From Ostreococcus mediterraneus (taxonomy: Eukaryota; Chlorophyta; Mamiellophyceae; Mamiellales; Bathycoccaceae), in assembly GCA_012295225.1 (NCBI GenBank), contig WMKK01000002.1, positions 733,949 through 797,948 on the forward strand: 64,000 bases of DNA. Reading direction: 5' to 3'. Shown here in pieces: positions 10,473 through 19,182 of the stretch (position 1 is the stretch's first letter; each line of letters opens with the position of its first letter). The notes below the pieces were generated by a model. It ran no database searches, was not told where the DNA came from, and worked only from the letters and a program-made list of their open reading frames with translations. The position numbers were made by a program, and so were the translations under genes.

Positions 10473-10939
10473 CGTGCGTCGTCTTCTTCACGCTTCTTCT
10501 GATCCACAATCCAATCAATCGACGCTTTGCGTGCGTCGTCTGGCCTCGCCTCCGATGCCTCTGTCGATGCGTCGCGAACGATGATTGCGCGCTCGTCCAC
10601 CCTTTGATCGCGCCAACGGTCGTCCCTCGCGCGTCGTTCGTCGGCGTCGCGCTCTGCAGCGTCGCGGCGTGCGACGTCACCCACTGGACAGGTTTCCTTC
10701 GGGACAAACTTTGTATAGGTAAACAGTATAGTAGATCGTGTTCGGGTCCCGAGGACAGCCAATGCGCGTCGTCGTCGGTCGCGGTGGTGCGCCGATTCGG
10801 TCGCGTGCGCGGCGGACTCCACGGGGACGAATGATTCTATCGCTTCGTCGTCAACGCGCACGCGTGCGGGCGTCGACGCGCGCGAGGCGGTCGCCATGAT
10901 TGGACGCATTCGCGTGGGCGAAAAAGTGCAGAGCCGCAG
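10473..10939. other. Intergenic region between mtHSP70 (-) and POL5 (+)
   Basis: About 470 bp of divergent upstream DNA. It holds an AT-rich island at 10708-10740 that includes a 22-nt motif (TTTGTATAGGTAAACAGTAT, continuing AG) almost identical to one upstream of PetM on the opposite strand. No supported gene is seen; open frames here are shadows. Confidence 0.55.
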
Positions 10940-13900
10940 ATGGCGACGCACGCGCCCGCGCCGGCGCCGACCGCGCGGCACGTTCGAGCGGATGTGCTGA
11001 AACGGTTCTGGGATCTCGCGAGCGAGCGCGAAGAGGCGCGGATTGACGCGTGCGAGGGGCTGGTGCGGGATCTTTCGCGCGCGAGCGATGGCGATGGCGA
11101 TGGCGGCGGCGGCGCGGATGCGAAAGATGCGCGCGACAGCGCGCGCGCGTCCGGTCGGGACGACGGGAATGATGACGGGAATGATGGGTGTGATGATGCG
11201 GTGACGTATGCGCTTCGACGGTTGACGCGCGGGTTGAGTTCGGGGCGTGGAGGGGCGAGGCAAGGGTTCGCGCTGGCGTTGAGCGAGCTCGCGCGAGGCG
11301 CGACGGCAAAGTTGACTCCGGGACAGGCGTTGGAGGCGTTAGATGCGAATGTGGCGCCGATTACGAAGAGCACGAAAGGAAGCGAGATTAGGGATATCTT
11401 TCTCGGGCGGTTGTTTGGCGCTGGTGCGGTGGCGCGCGCGTTGCAGGGCGGCGGCGGCGGGTCAGATGAGGAGCGTGCGCGGTGCGGAGGCGACGTGGCG
11501 AGGCGCGCGCGCGCGGTAGCGATGGAGAAGATGCATTTGGCCGAGCCCGCGGCGGCATGTGTGATTGAATTGAAATCGTCGTTAGGGGTGGAGTTATTCG
11601 GAACGGTGGTTGAACGCGAACCGTCGATTAGGGAATGGTTGAGCGCGGATTGCTCAGAAAAGGGTGGCGCCGAGACGGTGTGGTTGGCGTGCGAACTCTA
11701 CGACGCGTTGCCAAACAGCGTGCGCGAGAAGATTACGTGCGTGCCGATGACGACTAAAAAGACGTCGGGCAAGAAAGCGGCCAAAGCTGGAGCCCGCGGT
11801 GACGGTGTAGATTGGAGTGAGATGTTTACGCGGACGCACTTGAAGAAAATTTCCAACGCGTTGCTCGAGGCGTCGTATACGCATCCTCGCATGCATAGCG
11901 CATGGGAAATGTTGATTCGAGAAGCTTCAGGTGCGGGAGGGACTATAACACTCTGGGAGGTGACGTGTGAGGAAGGATTGTTCGTGTCTGGCTCGCATCA
12001 GCGTCGATTTTTGGGGTTCCGCGTGTTTGACGCTCTCTTGAATTGCGCCGAAGTCAATGAAATTCCAGGACTCTTTTCTGATAATTTTGTGAAGTGCTTG
12101 CTGAACAACTTGAGTCAACCGGATAATTACTTGCATGAGTGCGCGCTAGATTGTTTAGCACGAATCATCAAGTTCGCTTCGAACAAGAAGACGAGCGCGG
12201 ATAAAAAGATAGCCGTCATCGCGGCGCTTCAACGACAAGGCCCGACGCGTTTCGATCAAATCACAAAGACAAATGCCGTACAAGACTTGGTGAAGAGCTT
12301 GGACGAGAGTGAAGTTGCGCAGTATCTCGATAGTTTATTTGAAATTGTCACTGCGGCACCTCAGCGTGACACTGACGTCGTTGGCACTGCCGAGGAGTTG
12401 GAGAGTGCTTTGGCGAACGGCGCCGGACAGCGCAGACGTCTTTGGGCGCTTGAGCAAATGGCAGGACTTACATCCATGCTCAGCAAAGATAAACAAGTAC
12501 AACTTGTGCAGTTCATGATGTACCATGCGTTTTACCGCGTCAAAAATGGATCGAAAAAGGGAAAATCGGCACTTCCCGGACACCTTCGCTCGAGTACTCT
12601 GGAAGAGCCCGCCGGGGCGGTTCGCGCGGCGTGCGCTACACGCGCACTTGCCATGCTCAACGCAAATATTCGTGCGCTTCGAGCATCGAGCAACAAAGAT
12701 GCATCGACTGGTGGCAAGAAAAGTGACGTGCCTGATCTTCTGGATGAAACAACGTTGTTTTGCCGAGCTTTGGAGAGTGACGCCAATATTGAAATGTGCG
12801 ACGCCATTCCGAGCGAGTATGCCGAAGTTCGTTCTGATCTCTTTAATGCGTTAGACGCGTGCGAGAAGAGCAAGAGTGAAGTATCACATAAAGTCATGCC
12901 GCTCATTCGCGTGTTGGCTGTACTTCAAGTGACTGACTGGCGTGAGTACACGCCAGCGCTTCAAGACCTTCCGCGTTGCATCAACGAGCTCATCGCTAAA
13001 AAGCTGAAGAAGAAGAAGGACGACGACGCACCAGAAGCTATTGATGTGTTGACAGATATTTTGTTGAGTCTCCTGGCACAGCCCAGTGCACTCCTTCGCG
13101 ATGTTGTCGAGCACACATTTAAGGCGGTGTCAGGCCAGGTGTCAAAGGAAGGCATCCAAGATATGTTACGCATTGTCGCCGGTCCTGAAGTGGGCGAAGG
13201 CGCCGAAGGTGACGACGACGGTGACGACGACGACGACAACGACGACGTTCTTATGGAGGCGGATGACAGTGATATGGACGACGATGAAGATGAGGATGAG
13301 GACGATGAAGACGATGAAGACGATGAAGACAATGATGAAGATGACTTTGGCGAAGCGAATGAGGCAGAAATCGCCGCAATGCGCGCCGCTGCGAGTAAGG
13401 TCATGGGCACCGCGGGTGATTCTGATTCTGATTCCGATTCTGACGGCGGCATGGATGACGCCGCAATGTTTCGCATCGACAAGCTCCTCGGCGAAGCATT
13501 TAAGAGTCGTCAGCAAGATTTGCGCTTGAAGAAGAATCTCAAGCGCGCGACTCGCGACTTCAAGTTCCGCGTGATTTCGCTTCTTGAACTCTACGCTAAG
13601 GCACAACCGGGAAGTCCGTATTTACCAGGCGCCGTGGTGACGCTTTTGGATGCAACTCGTGACGCTTTGGGTAAGCAAGACCCTCAAAGTGTGCAACTCG
13701 CGCAGCGAATTTCTTCGCTCATCAACAAGCACATCTCACACGCCCGCGATTTGCCTGATTCGGGCGACGACGAAGTGACGGCTGATGACTTACAAGAAAA
13801 GTTAAAGTCTGTCATCGTCGCCACGAACAGGGGTGCAGGTGAAGGACAAGTTTTTAATAACGCCGCTGGCGCCGCAGCGGCGTATTTGTTGCGCGTTTTA

Positions 13901-14683
13901 GAGGCCGTCGCCATTCACGAGCAAGGCGGCAAGCCGCCCGCAGCTGGTGAGGAAGTTGCGAGCGCACAGGCGACTGAGTGCTTCAGAGAAGGTTTGAAAA
14001 TGTTCAAGTCCAAGGGTAGTAAGCTCAAGTCTGGATTCTTTGCGAGAATGTTTGCGCGTCATCCCGCGCTCGCCGCGGCGCTCCTTCCCGAATTGTTTGG
14101 GTTGGTTTCGTTGGACACTGAAAATTCCAACGCCCGCGCCGAGTTTTTGCGGTTGGATGCATTAACAAAGTTGATCATTCCTGTCATCCAGTCGAGCAAA
14201 AAACGATACCCCAAGCTCGCGAAGATTTCAACAAAGTCTATGAAGCTTATTTCGTCGTCCATCGCCGCCGGCATCGGGGCTCCGTACAAGAACAAGAACA
14301 CTCGCGCAGACTTTTGCAAGCAGAGCGCAGTGTTCATCGAATCACTCGATCGTTTACTAAGTGATGTGTCCATCAAGTCCGTCCTCGATGTGGACGCCGT
14401 AGTCGATGCGTGCGCGAAGCAAATGTCCAAGGCTCCCGCGTTGCCGCCCAAGGCGACCAAAGCGATTGGACGCATCTGCTCGCTTCTCGGGCGACAAGTG
14501 CCCGTGGTAGACATCAAAATTGAGGACGCCGACGATAATAACGATGACGCGGGTGACGATAGCGATGACGAACTCGTGAAAAAGACGACTGCCAAGGACA
14601 AGAAGGACAAGAAAAAGTCCAAGCGTAAATCCACCGACGGCGACGCGAAAGCATCCAAATCCAACAAAAAGTCGAAAAAGTAA
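10940..14683 (+). CDS. POL5/MYBBP1A-type nucleolar protein (DNA polymerase phi family)
   Basis: 1247 residues. POL5/MYBBP1A proteins are HEAT-like nucleolar factors needed for rRNA synthesis and ribosome assembly; despite the historical name they are not active polymerases. The family signature near residue 100 is clear (LSSGRGGARQGFALALSEL), after an N-terminus of the type VLKRFWDLASEREEARI. The middle is alpha-solenoid-like. A long Asp/Glu tract covers about residues 757-804, with a second acidic patch near 1195-1212. The C-terminus (about 1213-1247) is Lys-rich (KDKKDKKKSKRK) and is likely a nucleolar targeting signal. It neighbours other ribosome-biogenesis genes in the window. No intron is needed. 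Confidence 0.87.
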   Translation: MATHAPAPAPTARHVRADVLKRFWDLASEREEARIDACEGLVRDLSRASDGDGDGGGGADAKDARDSARASGRDDGNDDGNDGCDDAVTYALRRLTRGLSSGRGGARQGFALALSELARGATAKLTPGQALEALDANVAPITKSTKGSEIRDIFLGRLFGAGAVARALQGGGGGSDEERARCGGDVARRARAVAMEKMHLAEPAAACVIELKSSLGVELFGTVVEREPSIREWLSADCSEKGGAETVWLACELYDALPNSVREKITCVPMTTKKTSGKKAAKAGARGDGVDWSEMFTRTHLKKISNALLEASYTHPRMHSAWEMLIREASGAGGTITLWEVTCEEGLFVSGSHQRRFLGFRVFDALLNCAEVNEIPGLFSDNFVKCLLNNLSQPDNYLHECALDCLARIIKFASNKKTSADKKIAVIAALQRQGPTRFDQITKTNAVQDLVKSLDESEVAQYLDSLFEIVTAAPQRDTDVVGTAEELESALANGAGQRRRLWALEQMAGLTSMLSKDKQVQLVQFMMYHAFYRVKNGSKKGKSALPGHLRSSTLEEPAGAVRAACATRALAMLNANIRALRASSNKDASTGGKKSDVPDLLDETTLFCRALESDANIEMCDAIPSEYAEVRSDLFNALDACEKSKSEVSHKVMPLIRVLAVLQVTDWREYTPALQDLPRCINELIAKKLKKKKDDDAPEAIDVLTDILLSLLAQPSALLRDVVEHTFKAVSGQVSKEGIQDMLRIVAGPEVGEGAEGDDDGDDDDDNDDVLMEADDSDMDDDEDEDEDDEDDEDDEDNDEDDFGEANEAEIAAMRAAASKVMGTAGDSDSDSDSDGGMDDAAMFRIDKLLGEAFKSRQQDLRLKKNLKRATRDFKFRVISLLELYAKAQPGSPYLPGAVVTLLDATRDALGKQDPQSVQLAQRISSLINKHISHARDLPDSGDDEVTADDLQEKLKSVIVATNRGAGEGQVFNNAAGAAAAYLLRVLEAVAIHEQGGKPPAAGEEVASAQATECFREGLKMFKSKGSKLKSGFFARMFARHPALAAALLPELFGLVSLDTENSNARAEFLRLDALTKLIIPVIQSSKKRYPKLAKISTKSMKLISSSIAAGIGAPYKNKNTRADFCKQSAVFIESLDRLLSDVSIKSVLDVDAVVDACAKQMSKAPALPPKATKAIGRICSLLGRQVPVVDIKIEDADDNNDDAGDDSDDELVKKTTAKDKKDKKKSKRKSTDGDAKASKSNKKSKK

Positions 14684-14775
14684 CACCTCATTCGTTTTAG
14701 TACACAGTTTTCAATACTAAACATTCTTCTAGTATGCTACACGCGTGACATTCGTCTATAATTCACATCTTTTGT

Positions 14776-15339
14776 TTACGCCTCCCCGCTTTCTCGCTCG
14801 AGTTTTGCCTTTTTCATCGCCGCGAGCGTCCTCCGACCGCGCTCGGCGTCCTGAGCCCGTCGGTGTCTCTTCGACGATACGTGCGACGTGTAATTCGCCA
14901 TGGACCCACATTTCACGCCACAACACTCGCAGTGAAATCCACTCGCCTCGAGTGCGGCGAGTGCGACGTCTTTGTCCGCCGAACCGTCGTCCTCGTCCTC
15001 CACCACCGGGACGACCGCAGCCGCCGGCGGCTCGCGCTCGTTTGCCTCCTCAACCGCGTCTTCCGCCTTTCGCTTCGCGCCGACAATCGCGTGCGGTTGA
15101 AGCGCGTCGTTTTTACGCCGTAAAAACCTCGCGCGCGCAGCGTTTCTCGCTGCGCGATCGCGCGAGGAGTTACACATACCCAAGCGCACGCCGCCTCGCT
15201 CCTCCGTCGCCGCGGCGCCGCGAAACCCGTTCGATTTCACCGCGACATTTCGATTCAAGTCTCGCGGTGCGGACTTATTGCGACCGAGGTCTCTCGATGC
15301 CTTGCTGGCGTGGCCATCTTTAGCACCAGGGGCAGGCAT
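14776..15339 (-). CDS. Matrin/U1-type C2H2 zinc-finger protein, 187 aa
   Basis: 187 residues, mostly basic and low-complexity, with one C2H2 finger near residues 135-160: FHCECCGVKCGSMANYTSHV followed by SSKRH, i.e. C-x2-C-x13-H-x5-H. This is the U1/matrin spacing found in RNA-binding or pre-ribosomal proteins. An acidic linker (VVEDEDDGSADKD) precedes it and a Lys/Arg helix (RRTLAAMKKAKLERE) follows. Its stop lies about 90 bp from the stop of POL5, so the two genes converge. A nuclear RNA- or ribosome-related role is inferred; I do not recognise a specific orthologue. Confidence 0.75.
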   Translation of the reverse strand: MPAPGAKDGHASKASRDLGRNKSAPRDLNRNVAVKSNGFRGAAATEERGGVRLGMCNSSRDRAARNAARARFLRRKNDALQPHAIVGAKRKAEDAVEEANEREPPAAAVVPVVEDEDDGSADKDVALAALEASGFHCECCGVKCGSMANYTSHVSSKRHRRAQDAERGRRTLAAMKKAKLERESGEA

Positions 15340-15392
15340 GTGGCGTGGCGTTGAATGAAGTTTATCAATGTGCTACAAAGCGTTTGCTCTCT

Positions 15393-16103
15393 CTACTCAG
15401 CCGACGGCGTGACTCCGATGGCGAATAACTTATCCATAATCGTCGGCTCCGGCGGCGGCAAAGACTCACGCGCCTCGTTCAATTTGGCCAAAATCCTCTC
15501 CCGCGTATCGCTCGCCATTTGCGCGGTGGCGCCGTTCTTTTTGTAAAACGAGCTCAGTTCGCGCAACGCCTCGGTGATATCGGCGTACGACGTCGTCGCG
15601 CTCACCGACGTCGGCCCATTCCCCGTCCCATACGCAATATACGCCTTCACCGCCGCCTTCGCGGGTTCAGCAAACTTATACCTCTCCCCTGGAGACGCCC
15701 CCGCATTCGCGGCGTCGTACTCCAAACTCTTCGTCAACGCGTCCACGACGTCCCGAGCCAACCTCGCGTAGTCCTTCGGCACATCCTCGAACGCCTCCGC
15801 CGCGTTCTCCAATCCAGCGCACATCGCACCCACGGCACCGATAACATTCGTCGCGAAGAACGCGCGCCGCCGCACCGCGTGCGCGCCCCTATCGTCCTCG
15901 CCGTCGTCCTCGTCGCGCGTCCCGCCCACGCCCAGGGCTTCCGCGCGCGCGAGCTCACCCGCGCACGGCGCCAAGCGCACGAGTTCCGCGCGCGACCGCG
16001 CGTTCGTGCGCTGTCTCGCGCTTGTGTCCGCGCGTTCGCGCGGCGACGACGACGACGCGCGCGCGATGGCGCGCGTCGGCGGCGTGGATGTCACGCGCGG
16101 CAT
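15393..16103 (-). CDS. PSB27: Psb27-family thylakoid lumen protein (PSII assembly)
   Basis: 236 residues. The N-terminus is a transit peptide followed by a twin-arginine lumen signal at about 78-104 (RRRAFFATNVIGAVGAM, then cleavage near AAEAF). The mature part has the Psb27 four-helix pattern: DYARLARDVVDALTKSLEY, a middle helix, then SYADITEALRELSSFYKKNG and RERILAKLNEARESL. Psb27 binds CP43 on the lumenal side during photosystem II assembly and repair. A C-terminal extension (PPPEPTIMDKLFAIGVTPSA) goes beyond the usual end. An upstream in-frame ATG at 16280 would overlap the divergent gene and reads as an Arg repeat, so 16103 is chosen. Confidence 0.87.
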   Translation of the reverse strand: MPRVTSTPPTRAIARASSSSPRERADTSARQRTNARSRAELVRLAPCAGELARAEALGVGGTRDEDDGEDDRGAHAVRRRAFFATNVIGAVGAMCAGLENAAEAFEDVPKDYARLARDVVDALTKSLEYDAANAGASPGERYKFAEPAKAAVKAYIAYGTGNGPTSVSATTSYADITEALRELSSFYKKNGATAQMASDTRERILAKLNEARESLPPPEPTIMDKLFAIGVTPSAE

Positions 16104-16208
16104 GGTGTGTCGTCTAACGGTCGTGTGCGCCGCGCCACACGCCGACGCCGACGCCGACGACGCGGCGACGGCTCGTAGGACGCGACGACGACGACGACGA
16201 CGACGACG
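16104..16208. promoter_or_regulatory. Putative bidirectional promoter of two lumenal-protein genes
   Basis: 105 bp between the divergent start codons of Psb27 (-) and a second Tat-type lumenal protein (+). The right part is a CGACGACGA repeat. Shared regulation is inferred from geometry and common compartment. Confidence 0.45.
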
Positions 16209-16868
16209 ATGGCGTTGACGGCGTTGACGATGCCGATGACGCGCGCGGCGACGGCGCCGCGGCGAAGCGCAAGAGCTCAACCTAGAGCGTCAACGATGGC
16301 GCGCGCGGCGCGTGCCGATGGCGGCGATGACGACGACCGCGATGACGCGTCGCGGATGAGGATGACGCGTCGCGCGAGTGCAGTCGCCGCGCTGAGCGTC
16401 GTCAGCGTCGTCGTCGTCGGCGGTGGCGTGGATGAGGCTGAGGCGTTTTCGGGAGAGGTGCAGCTGGATAACGTTCGGTATGAAAAAATGGATGCGTGTC
16501 CGCCGAATCAGTACGTGCCGAATAAGGCGAAGACGTACTGTTTGAAGTTTACGGCGACGGCGACGAATGATGTGCGTGGGCGAAAGATTGAGGCGTTGGA
16601 TGTGTTTGGTTTCATCGACGACGTCGACGGGAACAGCGCGGCGACGGTGAACGGAGACGGGAATTCGAGAACGGTGCTCTCGTCGTACACGGGTGACGTG
16701 CCGCCTGGAAAGAGCGAAATTTCTTTTGTCGTGACTGTGTTTAAGGAGTCGTACGAGAAGGGACCGTTGAAGTTGCGCGCGTTCAAGGCGCTCGGGGCGG
16801 TCGCGGATATCAGCGCCAGGTTCAAGCCGTTTGACGCGTGCGAAGTCGATCCAGAGTCGTGCTTGTAG
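16209..16868 (+). CDS. Predicted thylakoid lumen protein, Tat signal, unknown function
   Basis: 219 residues. A transit-like N-terminus leads to a twin-arginine signal (MTRRASAVAALSVVSVVVV, about 52-70) with a probable cleavage site at EAEA-F near residue 79. The mature part of about 140 residues contains paired cysteines (ACPPNQYVPNKAKTYCLKF and FDACEVDPESC) that could form disulfides, and looks beta-rich. It is head-to-head with Psb27, which shares its lumen targeting. I do not recognise the domain with certainty. A role near photosystem II is suggested only by location. Confidence 0.75.
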   Translation: MALTALTMPMTRAATAPRRSARAQPRASTMARAARADGGDDDDRDDASRMRMTRRASAVAALSVVSVVVVGGGVDEAEAFSGEVQLDNVRYEKMDACPPNQYVPNKAKTYCLKFTATATNDVRGRKIEALDVFGFIDDVDGNSAATVNGDGNSRTVLSSYTGDVPPGKSEISFVVTVFKESYEKGPLKLRAFKALGAVADISARFKPFDACEVDPESCL

Positions 16869-16900
16869 TTATATATTTACGTTGTGTTGTTGAATTTCTT

Positions 16901-16949
16901 ATAGTACGCGAAGTTATAGTACGTACGCGAAGTTATAGTACGCGAAGTG
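16901..16949. repeat. 15-bp tandem repeat in 3' flank (ATAGTACGCGAAGTT x3)
   Basis: Three near-perfect copies of ATAGTACGCGAAGTT; the middle copy carries an extra 4 bp (TACG). It lies about 33 bp past the stop of the lumenal-protein gene, probably in its 3' UTR, and before the convergent DiT1 stop. Confidence 0.85.
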
Positions 16950-16988
16950 CTAAGTGTTACTATATGTCGCTGCGCTGTTACGACACGC

Positions 16989-18812
16989 TCAATAAAGTCC
17001 GATGACCTTCCACCACGTCATGCCGACGGTGCCATAAATTGCGAAGTTGACGAAGGACATATACAAGCCTTGCTTCCAAAGTTTCTGCAGGCTAATCTCT
17101 CCAGCGCCATAATACACTGCTGCTTGACCACTGGCGTAGTGCGTCAACCCGCCGATGTTGTTGGTGTTGAACGCCAAAGACAACGCCGCGAGAGCGGGAG
17201 GGACGCCGGCTTGAAGTAACATGGCCAAAAAGGCTGGGTACAACGCGCCGACGTGCGCCGATTGCGACGCAAAAAAGTAGTGAAGGAAAAAATAGAAGAC
17301 ATGGAGTGCAGCAAATATACCCCACACTCCAAGATCCATGGATGTGAGACTGGTGGACACGAAACCGCTCAACCATGAGACGACGCCCATGGTGTTCAAC
17401 TGGCCGCTAAAACCGACGAGGACGGCAAACCAAATGAGCGTATCCCAAGAGCCCTTCTGCCCGAGCGCTTCATCCCAAGACAACACTCCAAAGATGAGCA
17501 TACCACACATACCAATCATCGCCGCAACCACCGCGGTGACGCCGAGTTGCACGCCGAATACCCACAGAAACACTGTGGACCCGAGCGCGAGACACATCTT
17601 CTTCTCAATAGAGCTTAAAGGCCCCATGTTCTTGAGCTTCTTTGCCGCCTGTAAAGGCGCATCCGGAGTGTCTTTCAACTCTGGAGGATCAATCATGTAG
17701 ATCACAAGCGGGGTGGCGAGAAGTGAGACGAGCGCCGGTACGCTCGCGGCGACAAACCACGCGTTGAAAGGGTTACTAAATGGGATACCGCTCGCCAAAG
17801 CAATTTGCATCGCCAAAAAGTTCTGCGCCGCACCAGAAAGTAAAAACGTCGACGTTGCACTCGTGCCTTGAATTTGCTGACCAATCAAGTACTCACGCGT
17901 GCGCGGGTCGAGACTTTTAATCACCGGGACGAAAACGCCAGCCGCGCGCGCCGTCGTCGACGGCATCGCTGGCGACAAAAGCGCCTCGGCAATTTGAAAC
18001 CCATACGCCAAAGACAGCGTTGTGCGACCTGCTATAGAGACGAATAACAACGCTAGGCGATCGCCAAACCCAGTCTTGATGAACGCTCGAGCAAAGAACC
18101 CCGTGACGACGATGAGCCACACGACTTCATTCGTAATGGCGCTCAAACCTTGCGTAAACGTCAACGTTTTCGTCGCCAAAGCTACGGTAAGCGCCCCGAA
18201 CGCCCAAGCTCCGATTGGCATCGGTTTTATCACCAATCCAATCACCGTCGATACGAATATACTCAATAAATTCCACGCCTGAGGATCCAACTCTGTCGGC
18301 CGAGTCACGCCAAACCGTATCCCCAACCCAATCCCAACCGCCAGCGCGAACGCCGCCACGTTCAAATCATCCGCCTCTTGCACCACCGCACGCGCTGGAA
18401 CGCCAGCACCTCCACCTTCCTCCTCTTCCTCGCCATCACCACCGCTCACGTCGTCACCAACCGAGCGAACGCGTCGCCGACGTCGACGTCTCGCGCGTCC
18501 GCGCTGCGCCCGCGCGTCGCCTCGGCTCTCCGCACCCAATCCCCGCGCGTACGCGCGCGAATCCACCTTGCGCCCCGCGCTCGCGACGACGCACGATCGA
18601 CACCCGCTCTCGCACGTCGCACATCGCGAACCGAACGCGCATCGCGCCCGCGCGCGCGCAGACGTCGTCGCGTGCGCCGCCGCCGAGGGCTGAAACCGCG
18701 GCGGCAGCAGCGTCGTCTTCGCGCCGTGCGCGCGCGCCGACGGGGCGCGTCGCGCCGTGGGCGCGCACATCACCGCCGACATCACCGCGCACGTCGAAAG
18801 CGCGGACGACAT
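16989..18812 (-). CDS. Plastid 2-oxoglutarate/malate translocator (DiT1, DASS family)
   Basis: 607 residues. About 135 N-terminal residues are Ser/Ala/Arg-rich transit and low-complexity sequence (a Glu run lies near 130). Twelve or so transmembrane segments follow with DASS-family hallmarks: TELDPQAWNLLSIFVSTVIG, ITNEVVWLIVVTGFFARAF, LSPAMPSTTARAAGVFVPVI, and the C-terminal NTNNIGGLTHYASGQAAVYY. DiT1 exchanges 2-oxoglutarate for malate across the inner plastid envelope, linking ammonia assimilation and carbon skeleton supply. The start is the first ATG of the open frame. The long polar N-terminal stretch may hide an intron, but I saw no CTGAC box to support one. Confidence 0.88.
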   Translation of the reverse strand: MSSALSTCAVMSAVMCAPTARRAPSARAHGAKTTLLPPRFQPSAAAHATTSARARARCAFGSRCATCESGCRSCVVASAGRKVDSRAYARGLGAESRGDARAQRGRARRRRRRRVRSVGDDVSGGDGEEEEEGGGAGVPARAVVQEADDLNVAAFALAVGIGLGIRFGVTRPTELDPQAWNLLSIFVSTVIGLVIKPMPIGAWAFGALTVALATKTLTFTQGLSAITNEVVWLIVVTGFFARAFIKTGFGDRLALLFVSIAGRTTLSLAYGFQIAEALLSPAMPSTTARAAGVFVPVIKSLDPRTREYLIGQQIQGTSATSTFLLSGAAQNFLAMQIALASGIPFSNPFNAWFVAASVPALVSLLATPLVIYMIDPPELKDTPDAPLQAAKKLKNMGPLSSIEKKMCLALGSTVFLWVFGVQLGVTAVVAAMIGMCGMLIFGVLSWDEALGQKGSWDTLIWFAVLVGFSGQLNTMGVVSWLSGFVSTSLTSMDLGVWGIFAALHVFYFFLHYFFASQSAHVGALYPAFLAMLLQAGVPPALAALSLAFNTNNIGGLTHYASGQAAVYYGAGEISLQKLWKQGLYMSFVNFAIYGTVGMTWWKVIGLY

Positions 18813-19050
18813 CGCGCGGTGGCGACGTCGGGCGCGCGTAAGTGCGGGTGATCACCACCGCGAGAAGGCTCGGCTGTGCAGGGCACTTTTGTGCGAAAAA
18901 GCGTCCCGCGCGGGCTCGGCGCGCGTACAGCCTCGTCGTCGATGACGCGCGGGCGGCTCGCGCATGGCGGACGCGTGAAATGCATGGTTTTTGGTTACAT
19001 GGTACAAAACGGGCGATCGGACCTCGGAGGCGCACGCGTTGGCGAGTCGG

Positions 19051-19131
19051 GATTGAGTCAGTTTCGGCGCGCGGCCCGGAATGTGGCATTCGTTTCGGCC
19101 GCGCGCGTCACGTAATCGGTGTCATTCAATC
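19051..19131 (-). promoter_or_regulatory. SECIS-like hairpin in the 3' UTR of the SelU-like gene
   Basis: Read on the minus strand, about 70 nt after the UAA stop, this stretch has the order expected of a eukaryotic SECIS. An outer 6-bp stem pairs GATTGA (19131-19126) with TCAATC (19056-19051). The core is GTGA (19111-19108) on the 5' side and CGA in CCGAAAC (about 19066-19064) on the 3' side. Between them an inner stem pairs CGCGCGGCC with GGCCGCGCG, and the apical loop starts GAAACG and so carries the unpaired AA. The core begins GTGA rather than the commoner ATGA. Found by eye; no folding program was run. Confidence 0.75.
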
Positions 19132-19182
19132 TCGCTCTGTGTGCTTGCGCAGTCGTTCGTTCAGTTGTTTGATGCTGTGCGT

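Noticed and set aside
10175-11263. 362-codon minus-strand frame across mtHSP70 exon 1, the intergenic region and the POL5 start
   Set aside because: It is compositionally biased, overlaps the start of POL5 and ends at the TAG that serves as the HSP70 acceptor.
18454-19089. 211-codon minus-strand frame between DiT1 and the selenoprotein gene
   Set aside because: It overlaps the DiT1 transit region in another frame and shows only Arg/Ala composition bias.
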